Counted from the stretch's first letter, positions 1 to 9,131 are shown. The stretch is DNA of 64,000 nucleotides from Agrobacterium larrymoorei (GCF_005145045.1 NZ_CP039691.1:2120001-2184000); one strand, 5' to 3'. Notes: generated from the sequence alone by a model not told the origin. Numbers and translations are program-made.

Positions 1-491
1 TCGATGGCCAGTCGAGCCGCCTTGCCAATCTGGAATGGACCGGCAGCGAAACGCCCATCACCTTCACCGATGGCTATCAGATACTCGTCACCACGACCGC
101 CTCGCTCGCAGCGCTGAACGAAAACATGAATGCGAACGGCGAAGACAGCGTCGGCATGGAACGCTTCCGCCCCAACATCGTGCTTGAAACCGATGAGCCT
201 TGGGCCGAAGACCAATGGGCCGCAATCGAGATCAACGGCATCCGCTTCGACCTCGTAAAGCCCTGCACCCGCTGCATCATGACGACGCAGGATCAGCAGA
301 CCGGCTCCCGCGATGTGCCCTCCCCGATGAAGGCCATGGGCCGCCTGCGCATGTCCGCCGACCGCCGCGTCCCCGGCGTGCTGTTCGGCTGGAACCTCAC
401 GCCGCGTGGCGAAGGTGTGATTGCCGTGGGGGATATCGCGCGCGTCGTGGAGCGACGGGATGAAGCCTGGCCACTCAAAAAGCGCGGTTGA
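1..491 (+). CDS. MOSC domain protein, C-terminal part (5' end outside window)
   Basis: The reading frame is open from the left edge (first full codon at base 3) and ends with TGA at 489-491, so only the C-terminal part, about 162 residues, is present. The conserved MOSC core is visible: a PCTRCIMTT motif carrying the conserved cysteine, preceded by an RFRPNIV block, as in YcbX/mARC-type proteins. MOSC domains act in sulfur or molybdenum-cofactor transfer; YcbX-like proteins reduce N-hydroxylated compounds. The N-terminal beta-barrel domain would lie mostly outside the window. The family is well supported; the substrate cannot be told from sequence. Confidence 0.85.
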   Translation, partial: DGQSSRLANLEWTGSETPITFTDGYQILVTTTASLAALNENMNANGEDSVGMERFRPNIVLETDEPWAEDQWAAIEINGIRFDLVKPCTRCIMTTQDQQTGSRDVPSPMKAMGRLRMSADRRVPGVLFGWNLTPRGEGVIAVGDIARVVERRDEAWPLKKRG

Positions 492-662
492 TCTCCGCTT
501 CACGGTTATCGCTGGCAAATGATCAGTTGAGCGCTGCACGGATGTTCCCGCAGCGCAAAATCATCCGGCGTAAAAATTTTAGGTATTTTTTAAAAGGTTT
601 CGATACCCGGGGCCGCATATATCGACCGCCATTGGATTAATTCATTGAGAGCAATCAACACC

Positions 663-1145
663 ATGAAAACGAGATTTTTGACGGTAGCTGCACTGTTCCT
701 CGCAGCTTCAGCGACCGGACGCGCACAGGCTGAAGATGCATCGCTGACGGGCTCTTGGCGCCTTGTAAGCTACGAGGTCGAATCCCAGGACACCGGAAAG
801 AAAATTCCGGCAATGGGCGATCATCCAACCGGACGGGTCATTTTCACGGACGATCACCGCGTTGCCTTCGTGCTGACTGGCGAAGGCAGAAAGTCAGGCG
901 CTGGAGACGCGGACAAGGCGGCACTGTTGAATACGCTGGTTGCCTATACCGGAACAGAGGAAACCAAGAACGACGAATGGTGTACCCATGTGGAAGCCGC
1001 ATGGAACCCCGAATGGGTCGGCACCACCCAATGCCGCAAATTCCGCCGCACCGGCGACCGTCTGGAGGTGCTAACCCCCTGGCGACAAATGCCCAACTGG
1101 CCGGGCACGACACGGTCAATCGTTACATTCGAACGAGATAAATGA
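663..1145 (+). CDS. Secreted lipocalin-like domain protein
   Basis: A protein of 160 residues starting at ATG 663; an in-frame TTG at 645 would add six residues ahead of the signal peptide. Residues 1-24 form a Sec signal peptide with a hydrophobic VAALFLAASA stretch and likely cleavage after AQA. The mature part starts with a LTGSWRLVSYEV block typical of lipocalin-like beta-barrel proteins (GSWRL motif at the first strand) and ends with SIVTFERDK. It is probably periplasmic and may bind a small hydrophobic ligand. It stands alone, with no operon partner. Function is otherwise unknown. Confidence 0.75.
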   Translation: MKTRFLTVAALFLAASATGRAQAEDASLTGSWRLVSYEVESQDTGKKIPAMGDHPTGRVIFTDDHRVAFVLTGEGRKSGAGDADKAALLNTLVAYTGTEETKNDEWCTHVEAAWNPEWVGTTQCRKFRRTGDRLEVLTPWRQMPNWPGTTRSIVTFERDK

Positions 1146-1324
1146 GTTCGAATACCGGGGTGCCCCGTCATGATCGGTTGAATTCTCGAAGGGGGTCTGA
1201 CTTCGTTTGGCACCCCACATCAAATGCACTGATGCCGGGTCAAGCCGACTCGCTTTCCCACACAGTTGCCGAAGTCGGGTAGCGCAACGGCTCCCCTCCC
1301 TCGGCGTCATCCTCTGGCTTGACC

Positions 1325-1630
1325 CACTGCTGTCCGGTTTAGATTCCTTAGCACTTTATGCAAGGCCAGAGGCTTGAGGAGAGACGGTAAATCCGCCCGC
1401 AACCGTCATCCTCGGCCTTGTGCCGAGGATCTACCAACGTCAACAAAATCAATCGGTTGCAGATCCTCGGGACAAGCCCGAGGATGACGGAGGTGGGCTT
1501 TGCGATGCTCTTCGTCCCCCCGGCAAATATCGTTCTCTTGTAACGACGTCAAAATGGCAGAAAAACATACAAAGTGGAGCAGGATTAATAAGCTTAAGGC
1601 TACTCCGAAAATCTAAACCGGACAGCAGTG
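1325..1630. mobile_element. MITE-like non-autonomous element, copy 1 (306 bp)
   Basis: The ends are perfect inverted repeats: CACTGCTGTCCGGTT... at 1325 and its reverse complement ending at 1630. With two further flanking bases on each side the match is 23 bp (1323-1345 and 1610-1632). The 9 bp GGCTTGACC occurs directly on both sides (1316-1324 and 1631-1639), consistent with a target-site duplication. The inside has no transposase; it holds two GTCATCCTCGG-type palindromes. A second copy, about 95% identical by eye, lies inverted at 35506-35809. The rest of the 1146-1888 gap has only decayed palindromic repeats. Confidence 0.85.
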
Positions 1631-1706
1631 GGCTTGACCCGAGGATCCACAACCGTTTGATTTCGTTGATGGCGATGGATCCTCAGCTCAAGGCCCAGGA
1701 TGACGG
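1631..1706. repeat. Intergenic palindrome flanking MITE copy 1
   Basis: Imperfect inverted repeat: CTTGACCCGAGGATCC (from 1633) pairs with GGATCCTCAGCTCAAG (to about 1692), 13 of 16 positions, and is followed by AGGATGACGG. It belongs to the same GTCATCCTCGGGCTTGACCCGAGGATC type as the palindromes inside the MITE and near 35.5-35.9 kb. Confidence 0.6.
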
Positions 1707-1888
1707 CAGTGGGTGTGGCGATGGAGACACACATCCCGCGCCAGTCCTCCGTCTGCGCCCCAAAATCACGATGTGCACTCAACACAACGCCCCCACCCCA
1801 TCAATCCCCTTGATACACACGTCAAGAAAAGTCGCTGGCGCTCAACATTGCAGATGAATAATATCCTTCCACTATCTGGAGGAAAATC

Positions 1889-3115
1889 ATGTCCGCTGTG
1901 TCGAGCCAAACAACCTGTCGGCCAATGCCGTGGTTGATCATCATTGCGGGGTCTTTGATTGCCGTGCTGACCTTTGGGCCGCGTTCGGCCATGGGGTTCT
2001 TTCAGTTGCCCATGCTGGCGGATACGGGGTGGGATAGGTCTACATTCGGGCTTGCCATGGCGTTGCAGAACCTGTTCTGGGGGCTTGGCCAGCCCTTCTT
2101 CGGCGCTATGGCCGATAAGTTCGGCACGGGGCGGGTGCTTATTCTTTCCGGTATTATCTACGCCACCGGGCTGCTCTGCATGTCCTTCGGCACATCGCCT
2201 TTCTGGCTGCATTTCGGTGGCGGCGTTCTGGTGGGGCTTGGGGTGGCGGCAGGTTCCTTCAGCGTCATTCTCTCGGCCTTCGCCCGCCATGTTACGCCGG
2301 AGCAGCGCTCCATGGCCTTCGGCATCGGCACGGCTGCCGGGTCTGCGGGCATGTTCATCTTTGCGCCCATCAGTCAGGGGCTGATTTCCACTTACGGATG
2401 GTCTGACAGCCTTGTCTGGCTCAGCGTCATGATGCTGCTGGTGCCCCTGCTGGCGTGGCAGCTTCGGGGCAATTCCTCTTCCGGATCGCAGTCTCAGGCG
2501 CAGTTCAAGCAGACGGCTGGCGAAGCATTGAAGGAGGCTCTGGGCCACAAAAGCTATCTGCTTTTGACGACCGGCTTCTTCGTCTGCGGCTTTCAGGTGG
2601 CTTTCATCACGGCTCATTTTCCCGCTTATCTGGGCGATATCGGCATCGAGCCGCGCTACGCCGTCATTGCCATGGCGCTGATCGGGTTTTTCAACATCTT
2701 CGGCTCGCTGGCCGCAGGCTTCATCGGGCAACGTTATTCGAAGCCCTACTTCCTTGCCTATATCTATATCGGTCGGTCCATCGCGGTCACGGCGTTTCTG
2801 CTGCTGCCGCAGACGCCGGTCTCCGTCATCATCTTTGCCGCTGTCATGGGCGTGTTGTGGCTTTCCACCGTGCCGCCGACGAACGGCCTCGTCGCTATCA
2901 TGTTCGGTACGCGCCATCTCGGTATGCTGGGCGGCGTCGTGTTCCTCTCGCACCAGATCGGATCGTTCCTCGGCGTCTGGCTCGGCGGCTTCCTCTATGA
3001 CAGGCTCGGCTCTTACGATGTCGTCTGGTGGCTGGGCGTGGCGATGGGATTGTTTGCCGCCGTCGTGCATTGGCCGATACAGGAACGGCCCGTGATCCGC
3101 CCGGCAATGGCCTGA
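1889..3115 (+). CDS. MFS permease (12-TM major facilitator)
   Basis: A 408-residue integral membrane protein with the length and hydrophobic profile of 12-TM major facilitators. The loop between TM2 and TM3 carries the MFS signature region GAMADKFGTGRVLI (G-x-x-D-K/R-x-G-x-R). Between the two halves is a hydrophilic loop near residues 195-225 (GNSSSGSQSQ). The start is supported by CTGGAGGA eight bases upstream of ATG. The N-terminal half resembles the oxalate/monocarboxylate-type MFS subfamily. Substrate is unknown. The gene stands alone after a repeat-rich spacer and converges on recO with a 4 bp gap. Confidence 0.9.
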   Translation: MSAVSSQTTCRPMPWLIIIAGSLIAVLTFGPRSAMGFFQLPMLADTGWDRSTFGLAMALQNLFWGLGQPFFGAMADKFGTGRVLILSGIIYATGLLCMSFGTSPFWLHFGGGVLVGLGVAAGSFSVILSAFARHVTPEQRSMAFGIGTAAGSAGMFIFAPISQGLISTYGWSDSLVWLSVMMLLVPLLAWQLRGNSSSGSQSQAQFKQTAGEALKEALGHKSYLLLTTGFFVCGFQVAFITAHFPAYLGDIGIEPRYAVIAMALIGFFNIFGSLAAGFIGQRYSKPYFLAYIYIGRSIAVTAFLLLPQTPVSVIIFAAVMGVLWLSTVPPTNGLVAIMFGTRHLGMLGGVVFLSHQIGSFLGVWLGGFLYDRLGSYDVVWWLGVAMGLFAAVVHWPIQERPVIRPAMA

Positions 3116-3119
3116 TCGA

Positions 3120-3884
3120 TCAACCCGCTCTATCCAGAGTATCCGCGTTCAGCTTCTTATCGAGCGCCTTCAAAGCCGCCTGCACGAAACCGTCGCGGGC
3201 GGCATTTTCCTGAATCCCTCTAGGCTCATAGACGTGTCTGTTGAGAAAATGATTCGTCAGCTTGAAGGCGGCTGAAAGGCTCTGGCAGTCCGCCGCCTTG
3301 GATTGCTCTTCGCTCAGAAAAGGCGGCAGAGCCAGCATGCGATTGGCATAGGGCGCGCCTGCTGCCCGGCAGACCGCCCTGCCCGTCTTGGGCGAAACAT
3401 AAATGAGGTCGTCACGAATGCCGGTCGCGGCACATTCGGTGAGATCGAGGCCGAAGCCGAGATCGTTCAGCACCGCCAGTTCGAACCGCACGAACAACTC
3501 ACCCGCATCTGCGGGGTCCGAGAGATTATCGAGAATGACATCCAGCGCCTGAAACAGATGCGGGTGCGGATCGCGTTCGGGAAGAAAGCGCAGCAAAGCG
3601 CCCATCGCCTGCACGCCATAGACCGCGGTCGCGGTTTCCATCAACTGCGCGGCACGCAGTTGCAGCGGCTCAATGCGATATTCGCCCAGATGATCGTCCA
3701 GCCGCGCACGCCACGTCACGTCCACGCGGTTTCCAGCCTGAAGCACCGGCTGCATGGTCCGCGAGCGCCCTCCGCGCACCATGCCAAGATGGCGGCCACG
3801 CACACGCGTCATGACCTCGACGATGACACTCGTCTCGCCATGGCGCTTGACGCCCAGAATGATTGCCTCGTCTTGCCACTGCAT
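3120..3884 (-). CDS. recO: DNA repair protein RecO
   Basis: A 254-residue protein starting [19 protein letters not shown], the usual N-terminal OB-fold of RecO, with GMVRGGRS and the later [20 protein letters not shown] segment that is conserved in the family. RecO binds single-stranded DNA and, with RecR, loads RecA in the RecF pathway of recombinational repair. In many Rhizobiales recO lies close to era-rnc, as it does here (about 1.4 kb away), though two regulatory genes intervene. Length is normal and the frame is intact. Confident assignment. Confidence 0.96.
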   Translation of the reverse strand: MQWQDEAIILGVKRHGETSVIVEVMTRVRGRHLGMVRGGRSRTMQPVLQAGNRVDVTWRARLDDHLGEYRIEPLQLRAAQLMETATAVYGVQAMGALLRFLPERDPHPHLFQALDVILDNLSDPADAGELFVRFELAVLNDLGFGLDLTECAATGIRDDLIYVSPKTGRAVCRAAGAPYANRMLALPPFLSEEQSKAADCQSLSAAFKLTNHFLNRHVYEPRGIQENAARDGFVQAALKALDKKLNADTLDRAG

Positions 3885-3974
3885 GAAGATTTGCCCGAAA
3901 CTGGAAATGCGGGCTCAAATTGCCGTTGCTCGCATGTCGCACTATACGTGATGCGGGCGGCTGAGGTCCACCAT

Positions 3975-4328
3975 TTACGCCATAAGGCGCATGACAAAAG
4001 CCTTGAGTTCCGGCTCGCCGAAAGGCTTGTCCAGAAGCGGCGCTTCCGCGAAATCTTCCGGAAAGCCGCTGGTATCGCCATATCCGCTGACGAAGCCGAA
4101 CGGGATGGTGTGTTCTTTCAACTGCCTTGCAAATTCATAGCTCATGCCATCCGAAAGGCTGACATCCAGCAGCACGCAATCCGGGCGCGCACGGTTCAGC
4201 GCTTCCTGAGCCTGAGAAAGGGTCGTTACGATGTCTACGGTTTGGACGCCCATTGACTGAAGGGACGTATCCACGTCCATCGCAACCAGATATTCGTCCT
4301 CGACGATGAGAACCCGTTGAGGCAGCAT
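3975..4328 (-). CDS. Single-domain response regulator (FATGUY-type receiver)
   Basis: A receiver domain with no output domain. Counting from the longest possible start (GTG/ATG region at 4382) the acidic pair is D29/E30, the phospho-acceptor is D73 in VLLDVSLSDG and the conserved lysine is K119 in LLDKPFGE. The segment IPFGFVSGYGD corresponds to the PFxFATGYG motif of alphaproteobacterial stand-alone receivers related to Sma0114, which partner with HWE/HisKA_2 kinases. ATG 4328 is preferred because GGAGAAG lies eight bases upstream; the alternatives are 4337 and 4382. No kinase gene is adjacent. The partner kinase is unknown. Confidence 0.85.
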   Translation of the reverse strand: MLPQRVLIVEDEYLVAMDVDTSLQSMGVQTVDIVTTLSQAQEALNRARPDCVLLDVSLSDGMSYEFARQLKEHTIPFGFVSGYGDTSGFPEDFAEAPLLDKPFGEPELKAFVMRLMA

Positions 4329-4475
4329 ATGTTTCATCTTCTCCGGGTGTGCGGCGTGCTTCGAAGCAGCCTGATCATCCACCTTGTGTTACGAGGGTAC
4401 TGACATCGCAGATCACTCCTCGCAAGTCATTTAAAAAAGACATAGCAAAAACAGCGGATAATATATCATAGAATA

Positions 4476-5228
4476 CTAAATAAATGGACGCGCCTTGCGC
4501 GAATCCCTGTCCCAACCGGCCACTTGCGCCAGTCCCTCTTCATCCAGCACCTGGCATCCGCGGTCGATCCAGCGGATATAATTACGCTCCGCCAGCTTGC
4601 GCAGCGTCTTATTGGTGTGGACGATGGAAAGGCCGAGCGTATCGGCAACATGCTGCTGGGTAACGGGGATCGGCCCGTCCTTCGTCAGCAATCCAACACG
4701 GGTCGCCCTGTCGTGCAAAAAGGCCAGAAGATAGGCCGCACGCTCCAGCGCCGTGCGCCTGCCGACGCTTAGCAGATGGCTGTCCAGCATGCGCTCTTCG
4801 CTGGCCGCGATCCATGTCAGGTCATAGGCAAGCGAGGGATGATCGGTGAAAAGGCTGTTCAGTCGCCCGCGTTCGAACACGCAAAGCGTGACCGGTGAAA
4901 GCGCTTCGACGGAGTGTTGCATCTCACCCATTATGGTGCCTTGAAGGCCGACCAGATCACCCGGCATGACGTAATTTAGGATTTGCCTGCGCCCGTCTTC
5001 CAGCGTCTTGTAACGAAAGCCCCAGCCCTCCAGCACGGTAAACAGGTGGGCGCTGTGGGAGCCTTCCATCAGAACCAGCGCACCCGGCTCAACCGAAAGC
5101 TCTCCGGTTTTGAAGCGCGAGACGAAATCAAGCTCCGGCTGCGAGAAATCGCGGAAATGTGGAAGCCCCCGCAGCGGACAGAGTTCGCATGGCGTGGTGG
5201 AAAGGCCGCTTGGCTTTTTGGGGGACAT
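4476..5228 (-). CDS. Crp/Fnr-family transcriptional regulator
   Basis: A 250-residue protein with an N-terminal cyclic-nucleotide-binding fold (about residues 25-140, with VLEGWGFRYKTLEDGRRQI) and a C-terminal winged helix-turn-helix (VTQQHVADTLGLSIVHTNKT at about 190-210). The N-terminus has CELCPLRGL, so C14 and C17 are present, and C116 lies in the sensory domain; this is one cysteine short of the four-ligand iron-sulfur set of FNR, so oxygen sensing by a [4Fe-4S] cluster is not assured. It resembles the many rhizobial CxxCPLR-type regulators whose signals are mostly unknown. It stands as a single gene upstream of the response regulator on the same strand. Confidence 0.88.
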   Translation of the reverse strand: MSPKKPSGLSTTPCELCPLRGLPHFRDFSQPELDFVSRFKTGELSVEPGALVLMEGSHSAHLFTVLEGWGFRYKTLEDGRRQILNYVMPGDLVGLQGTIMGEMQHSVEALSPVTLCVFERGRLNSLFTDHPSLAYDLTWIAASEERMLDSHLLSVGRRTALERAAYLLAFLHDRATRVGLLTKDGPIPVTQQHVADTLGLSIVHTNKTLRKLAERNYIRWIDRGCQVLDEEGLAQVAGWDRDSRKARPFI

Positions 5229-5305
5229 GAAAATCCATTGTGCGCGATGAAATAAATCTCACACGCACAATAGCACAGAACCTCTTTCAGTTCCGTTTAA
5301 GCGCA

Positions 5306-6265
5306 TCAGTTGCGGGGGAATTCGAGACCCATTTCGCGGAAGCGCTCCGGGTCGTCTCCCCAGTTTTCCCGAACCTTGACGAAGAGGAAAAGATGTACGG
5401 GCTGTTCGAGGATTTCCGAAAGCTCCTTGCGGGATGAAGAGGAAATAGCCTTGATCGCCTCTCCGCCCTTGCCCAGCGCAATCTTCTTCTGGCTATCGCG
5501 CTCCACATAGATGACCTGCTCGATGCGAACAGAGCCATCCTTGCGCTCTTCCCACTTTTCCGTTTCGACGTGAGAAGCGTAAGGCAGTTCCTGATGCAGG
5601 CGCAGGAACAGTTTTTCGCGGGTGATTTCCGCCGCAAGCTGACGCATGGGCAGGTCGGAAATCTGGTCTTCCGGGTAGTACCACGGGCCTTCCGGCAGTT
5701 CGGCGGCCAGATAGTCCATCAGGTCATCGCAGCCGGAGCCGTTCGTGGCGGAAATCATGAATGTGCGGTCGAAGGGTACGATCTCGTTTGCCTCCGCTGC
5801 AAGCTTCAGCAGATCCTCGCGCTTCACCTGATCGATCTTGTTGAGGCAGAGGATTTTCTTCTGGCGAACATCCTTCAGGCCTTCGAGAATGGTCTGAGCA
5901 TCGCCCTTCAGTCCGCGCTCGCTGTCGATCAGAAGCAGAATGACGTCCGCATCCTTGGCGCCGCCCCAGGCGGAGGTCACCATGGCGCGGTCCAGCCTGC
6001 GGCGCGGCTTGAAGATGCCGGGCGTGTCCATGAACACGATCTGCGCATTGTTGTAGATGGCGATGCCGCGCATGACGGCGCGCGTCGTCTGAACCTTGTG
6101 GCTGACGATGGAGACTTTCGCGCCTACCAGCCGGTTGACGAGCGTCGACTTGCCTGCATTCGTCGGGCCAATCAGCGCTACGAAGCCGGAACGGGTCGGG
6201 CCGGAAGCACCACCCTCATTATCGTTGCCCTCACCTGTGGCTTCGGTGAAATCATTCTCGCTCAT
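5306..6265 (-). CDS. era: GTPase Era
   Basis: A 319-residue GTPase that binds the 3' end of 16S rRNA and assists 30S subunit maturation. The G1 loop GPTNAGKST, the G3 motif DTPGI and NKID (G4) are visible in the N-terminal half. The C-terminal KH domain includes ERDSQKKIALGKGGEAIKAI. ATG 6265 is chosen because it begins 10 bp after the rnc stop; the frame is open upstream but would overlap rnc. It is the last gene of the lepB-rnc-era operon. There is a short acidic N-terminal extension (about 25 residues) before the G domain. Confidence 0.97.
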   Translation of the reverse strand: MSENDFTEATGEGNDNEGGASGPTRSGFVALIGPTNAGKSTLVNRLVGAKVSIVSHKVQTTRAVMRGIAIYNNAQIVFMDTPGIFKPRRRLDRAMVTSAWGGAKDADVILLLIDSERGLKGDAQTILEGLKDVRQKKILCLNKIDQVKREDLLKLAAEANEIVPFDRTFMISATNGSGCDDLMDYLAAELPEGPWYYPEDQISDLPMRQLAAEITREKLFLRLHQELPYASHVETEKWEERKDGSVRIEQVIYVERDSQKKIALGKGGEAIKAISSSSRKELSEILEQPVHLFLFVKVRENWGDDPERFREMGLEFPRN

Positions 6266-6275
6266 GTAAATCCAA

Positions 6276-6995
6276 TCAGTTAGCGGCAGAAGGTTTCTGC
6301 CAGACGCCTTCGCGTTCCAATAGTTTCGTCGCCGCAACCTGTTCGGCGGCGCGTTTCGAGCGGTCTACGCCCGTTTCCGGCGCAACGCCGGGTATTTCGA
6401 CAGTAACTGTAAAGCGTGGATCGTGATCCGGTCCGGAGCGATCGTCAACCCGGTAATTGGGCGTGGCCGCAAACTTCGCATGCGCCCATTCCTGCAATTC
6501 CGTCTTGGCATCGCGCCTGCCTGCATCCTCGCTGACGGCACGCTTCTGCCAGTATTTCAGAATGAAGCTGCGCGCAGCCTCCAGCCCTCCATCCAGATAG
6601 ATGGTGGCAATCAGGCTTTCCACCACGTCGGCACGCACATTCAGCATGGCCTTGCCGGTCAGCTTCTTCACGTCGGAGCCGGTGCGGATGAAGAGATGCA
6701 GCTCCATCTCATCGGCAATCGATGCGCAGGAATCAGCGCTCACCAGCTGGTTCAGGCGCACGGAAAGCTCGCCTTCGGTGGCGGAGCGGAATGTGGAGAA
6801 CAGCAGTTCGGCAACGCAGAGGCCCAGCACGCGGTCGCCCAGAAATTCCAGACGCTCGTAGTTTCCGGCTTTCGCAGAGCGGGCGCTTGCATGTGTCAAG
6901 GCCCGGTCAAGCCGGGCCTTTTCCTTGAACTCATATCCAATCAGGGCTTCCAGACGGGCGATTTCTTCCGTCTGGAGTGGTTTGGCCTTGGTCAT
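6276..6995 (-). CDS. rnc: Ribonuclease III
   Basis: A 239-residue endonuclease for double-stranded RNA, acting in rRNA processing and turnover of mRNA and sRNA duplexes. The signature ERLEFLGDRVLGL is intact and holds the catalytic acidic residues; the second acidic cluster is in ADVVESLIATIYLDGG. A double-stranded RNA binding domain follows (about residues 160-235, DAKTELQEWAHAK). ATG 6995 is chosen because it overlaps the lepB stop as ATGA, giving translational coupling; an upstream extension would lie inside lepB. Era follows 10 bp downstream. Confidence 0.97.
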   Translation of the reverse strand: MTKAKPLQTEEIARLEALIGYEFKEKARLDRALTHASARSAKAGNYERLEFLGDRVLGLCVAELLFSTFRSATEGELSVRLNQLVSADSCASIADEMELHLFIRTGSDVKKLTGKAMLNVRADVVESLIATIYLDGGLEAARSFILKYWQKRAVSEDAGRRDAKTELQEWAHAKFAATPNYRVDDRSGPDHDPRFTVTVEIPGVAPETGVDRSKRAAEQVAATKLLEREGVWQKPSAAN

Positions 6996-7738
6996 TTGAC
7001 AACCTTGAACAAACGGTCCCAACGCATGTTGGCAGGCCATTCCCAGACGCGGCTGAACGGCGTGTCGTTGCCCAGCGAGAAGAAGATTACGCTTGCGCGA
7101 CCAATCAGGTTTTCAGCAGGAACGAAGCCAACGTCGAAGCGGCTGTCCAGCGAGTTGTCGCGATTGTCGCCCATCATGAAATAATGGCCTTCAGGCACGA
7201 TGAATTCGCGTGTGTTATCGCCACGGCTGTCGGGAGACTGGTCGAGCGTGTCGTAGGTCACGCCATTGTCCAGCGTTTCGCGAAAAACAGGCACGTTGGC
7301 GCCGGGATCGGCACGGTAATCGGAGGTGAAGAAGCCGTCGGCTACTTTCGGCACAGGCTTACCGTTGATCAGCAGAACGCCGTTGGTCACCTGAATACGG
7401 TCACCGGGTAAGCCGACGAGGCGCTTGATGTAATCCACATCCGGGTTCGGCGGCAGGCGGAAGACGACGACATCGCCGCGCTTCGGCTCGCTGAACTGCA
7501 GGATACGACCGGAAAAGAGGTCCGGCGAGAAGGGCAGCGAATACTTCGAATAGCCGTAGGAGAACTTGTTGACGAACAGGTAATCGCCCACCAGCAGCGT
7601 CGGCATCATGGAACCGGACGGGATGGTGAAGGGCTGGAAAAGCACCGTGCGGATAACCATCGCCAGCAGAAGGGCCTGAACGATGACCTTGACGTTTTCC
7701 CAGAGGGCGTTCTGCTTCTTTTCAGCTTTTTCGGACAC
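6992..7738 (-). CDS. lepB: Signal peptidase I
   Basis: A 248-residue type I leader peptidase that removes Sec and Tat signal peptides on the periplasmic side of the inner membrane. One N-terminal membrane segment (about 16-35) precedes box B SGSMMPTL with nucleophile S43. Box D has the general-base lysine at about K105 in YIKRLVGLPGD, and box E is GDNRDNSLDSR. The start codon is GTG at 7738 with AGGT eight bases upstream. It is the first gene of the lepB-rnc-era operon, joined to rnc by a 4 bp ATGA overlap. Confidence 0.97.
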   Translation of the reverse strand: MSEKAEKKQNALWENVKVIVQALLLAMVIRTVLFQPFTIPSGSMMPTLLVGDYLFVNKFSYGYSKYSLPFSPDLFSGRILQFSEPKRGDVVVFRLPPNPDVDYIKRLVGLPGDRIQVTNGVLLINGKPVPKVADGFFTSDYRADPGANVPVFRETLDNGVTYDTLDQSPDSRGDNTREFIVPEGHYFMMGDNRDNSLDSRFDVGFVPAENLIGRASVIFFSLGNDTPFSRVWEWPANMRWDRLFKVVK

Positions 7739-7881
7739 TTAAAGACCTGCCTGCTCGTTCTTTATCATTATTGCAAAACCGATGCACAGTTTGTGAGATG
7801 CTTTAGAACCTTTCACGCGCAAAGGAAAGCGTTTCTATCAACCCCATGGCCCTGCCGCGCCTGCATCTCAACAATTTCGCT

Positions 7882-8286
7882 TTATCGGCTGCGCGGCAGC
7901 GCTTCGATGATGACGAAAGCCTGCGCATAGGGAAATTCATCGGTAATCGTCAGATGGATGACCGCCTCGTGATCGGCAGGCAAAAGCTCGGCCAGACGCT
8001 CGGCGGCGCCATTGGTCAGTTGCATGGTCGGCTTGCCGCTCGGCAGGTTCACGACACCCATGTCCTTCCAGAACACGCCCTGCGCAAGTCCGGTCCCCAG
8101 CGCCTTGGAACAGGCCTCCTTGGCGGCAAAGCGCTTGGCGTAGGAAGCGGCGCGGTTCTTTCGGCGGTCGGATTTCGCCCTTTCGATATCCGTGAAGCAG
8201 CGATTGGTGAAGCGTTCGCCGAAGCGGGAGATGGAAGTCTCGATGCGACGAATATCGATCAGGTCGCTCCCCATGCCAATGATCAT
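7882..8286 (-). CDS. acpS: Holo-[acyl-carrier-protein] synthase
   Basis: A 134-residue phosphopantetheinyl transferase that converts apo-ACP to holo-ACP using coenzyme A. The Mg-binding residues are in place: D8 in [15 protein letters not shown] and E57 in [16 protein letters not shown]. Length fits the AcpS family. Its ATG overlaps the stop of the upstream DUF2062 gene (TCAT at 8283-8286), so the two are translationally coupled. The next gene downstream is lepB, about 140 bp away, and may be in the same transcript. Confidence 0.96.
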   Translation of the reverse strand: MIIGMGSDLIDIRRIETSISRFGERFTNRCFTDIERAKSDRRKNRAASYAKRFAAKEACSKALGTGLAQGVFWKDMGVVNLPSGKPTMQLTNGAAERLAELLPADHEAVIHLTITDEFPYAQAFVIIEALPRSR

Positions 8287-8861
8287 TCAATTATACCCAT
8301 TGCAGAATTTCGGTTTGCGGCGCGCTCTGCGATCTGCTGATGCTTGCGATGTCGAAAGCCACGTATGACGGCATAGACCCCCGCATAGGTCACGACCGCG
8401 GAAATAGCCGCGGGAATAAGCGAGCCGATTGCCATAGGTTCCAGCACCGGTTTCCACAATTGCAGGAAATTCATGTGGGAGAAAATCGCGACGAAGTCGA
8501 TATGGGAAGAGAGCTCCGCCTTACCGCGACCCAGAATGAGATGCCCGAGCTCCCAGGTGGATGCCCAGATCAACGGAAATGTGAGGGGATTTGCAAAAGT
8601 GGTGCCGAGTGCTGCGGCCACGAGATTGGCCCGCAGGATGAAGCCTATCACCATGGCGATGATAATATGGACGCCGAGAAAGGGCGTCCATGCGACTGCC
8701 ACGCCAATCGCCACACCCGCCGCCACGGAATAAGGCGATGCAGACAGTCGCACGAGCTTCAGCTTCATATATCGAAGCGAACGGCGAAGGCCCATGCGCG
8801 GCCAGAGAGCGGCACGCAATCTTTCGGATAATGTTGCAGGTACACGACGACGAAACGGCAT
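8283..8861 (-). CDS. DUF2062 membrane protein
   Basis: A 192-residue inner membrane protein of the DUF2062 family. After a basic N-terminal 40 residues come hydrophobic segments with the conserved family blocks [20 protein letters not shown] and [20 protein letters not shown]. About three membrane segments are visible, the last near residues 150-172, followed by a basic tail. Its function is unknown. It is coupled to acpS by a 4 bp overlap, an arrangement that is common in Rhizobiales. Confidence 0.88.
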   Translation of the reverse strand: MPFRRRVPATLSERLRAALWPRMGLRRSLRYMKLKLVRLSASPYSVAAGVAIGVAVAWTPFLGVHIIIAMVIGFILRANLVAAALGTTFANPLTFPLIWASTWELGHLILGRGKAELSSHIDFVAIFSHMNFLQLWKPVLEPMAIGSLIPAAISAVVTYAGVYAVIRGFRHRKHQQIAERAANRNSAMGIIE

Positions 8862-8984
8862 TCCTAGACCTTATTTCATCGCCCGCATTCCGCCAAGAGG
8901 CGAAAACTCTGCTTATACGCCAAGGCGCAGCATTCTGCGCCCCGCATCATCTGCACAACGGCATGGCCGCTATGCATTTATGTA

Positions 8985-9131
8985 TTAACGACGGAACATG
9001 CCGCGGTCGATTTCGCGCTGGCGGAATTCCAGGTCTACGCGCGATACGGAATCGCTGAGATAATCGAATTCGCGTTCCTGAACCGACTTGCCACGAACAG
9101 CGCGGGCGATCTTACGAAGCGGTGCAAACAT
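8985..9131 (-). CDS. Small basic DUF3563-like protein
   Basis: A 48-residue protein beginning MFAPLRKIARAVRGKS and ending REIDRGMFRR. The pattern of a basic amphipathic N-terminus, an acidic middle (EREFDYLSDSVSRVDLE) and a terminal FRQREIDRG block resembles DUF3563/DUF1127-like small alphaproteobacterial proteins. ATG 9131 is preferred because GGAAAGGAA sits at a normal distance upstream; an ATG two codons earlier is too close to it. Neighbours (rsh downstream on the same strand, DUF2062) do not suggest a role. Related small proteins affect RNA turnover or phosphate stress, but this is not shown here. Confidence 0.7.
   Translation of the reverse strand: MFAPLRKIARAVRGKSVQEREFDYLSDSVSRVDLEFRQREIDRGMFRR

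Noticed and set aside
1380..1706. Repeated palindromes looking like a short CRISPR array
   Set aside because: The units are inverted and not regularly spaced direct repeats; there are no spacers of equal length and no cas genes.
1420..1857. 145-codon open frame across the MITE-like element
   Set aside because: It reads through palindromic repeats with no ribosome site or family likeness; the repeat structure explains the sequence.
1766..3070. Long open frame antisense to the MFS gene
   Set aside because: It has charged, repetitive composition with no recognisable family and mirrors the codon pattern of the real gene on the other strand.
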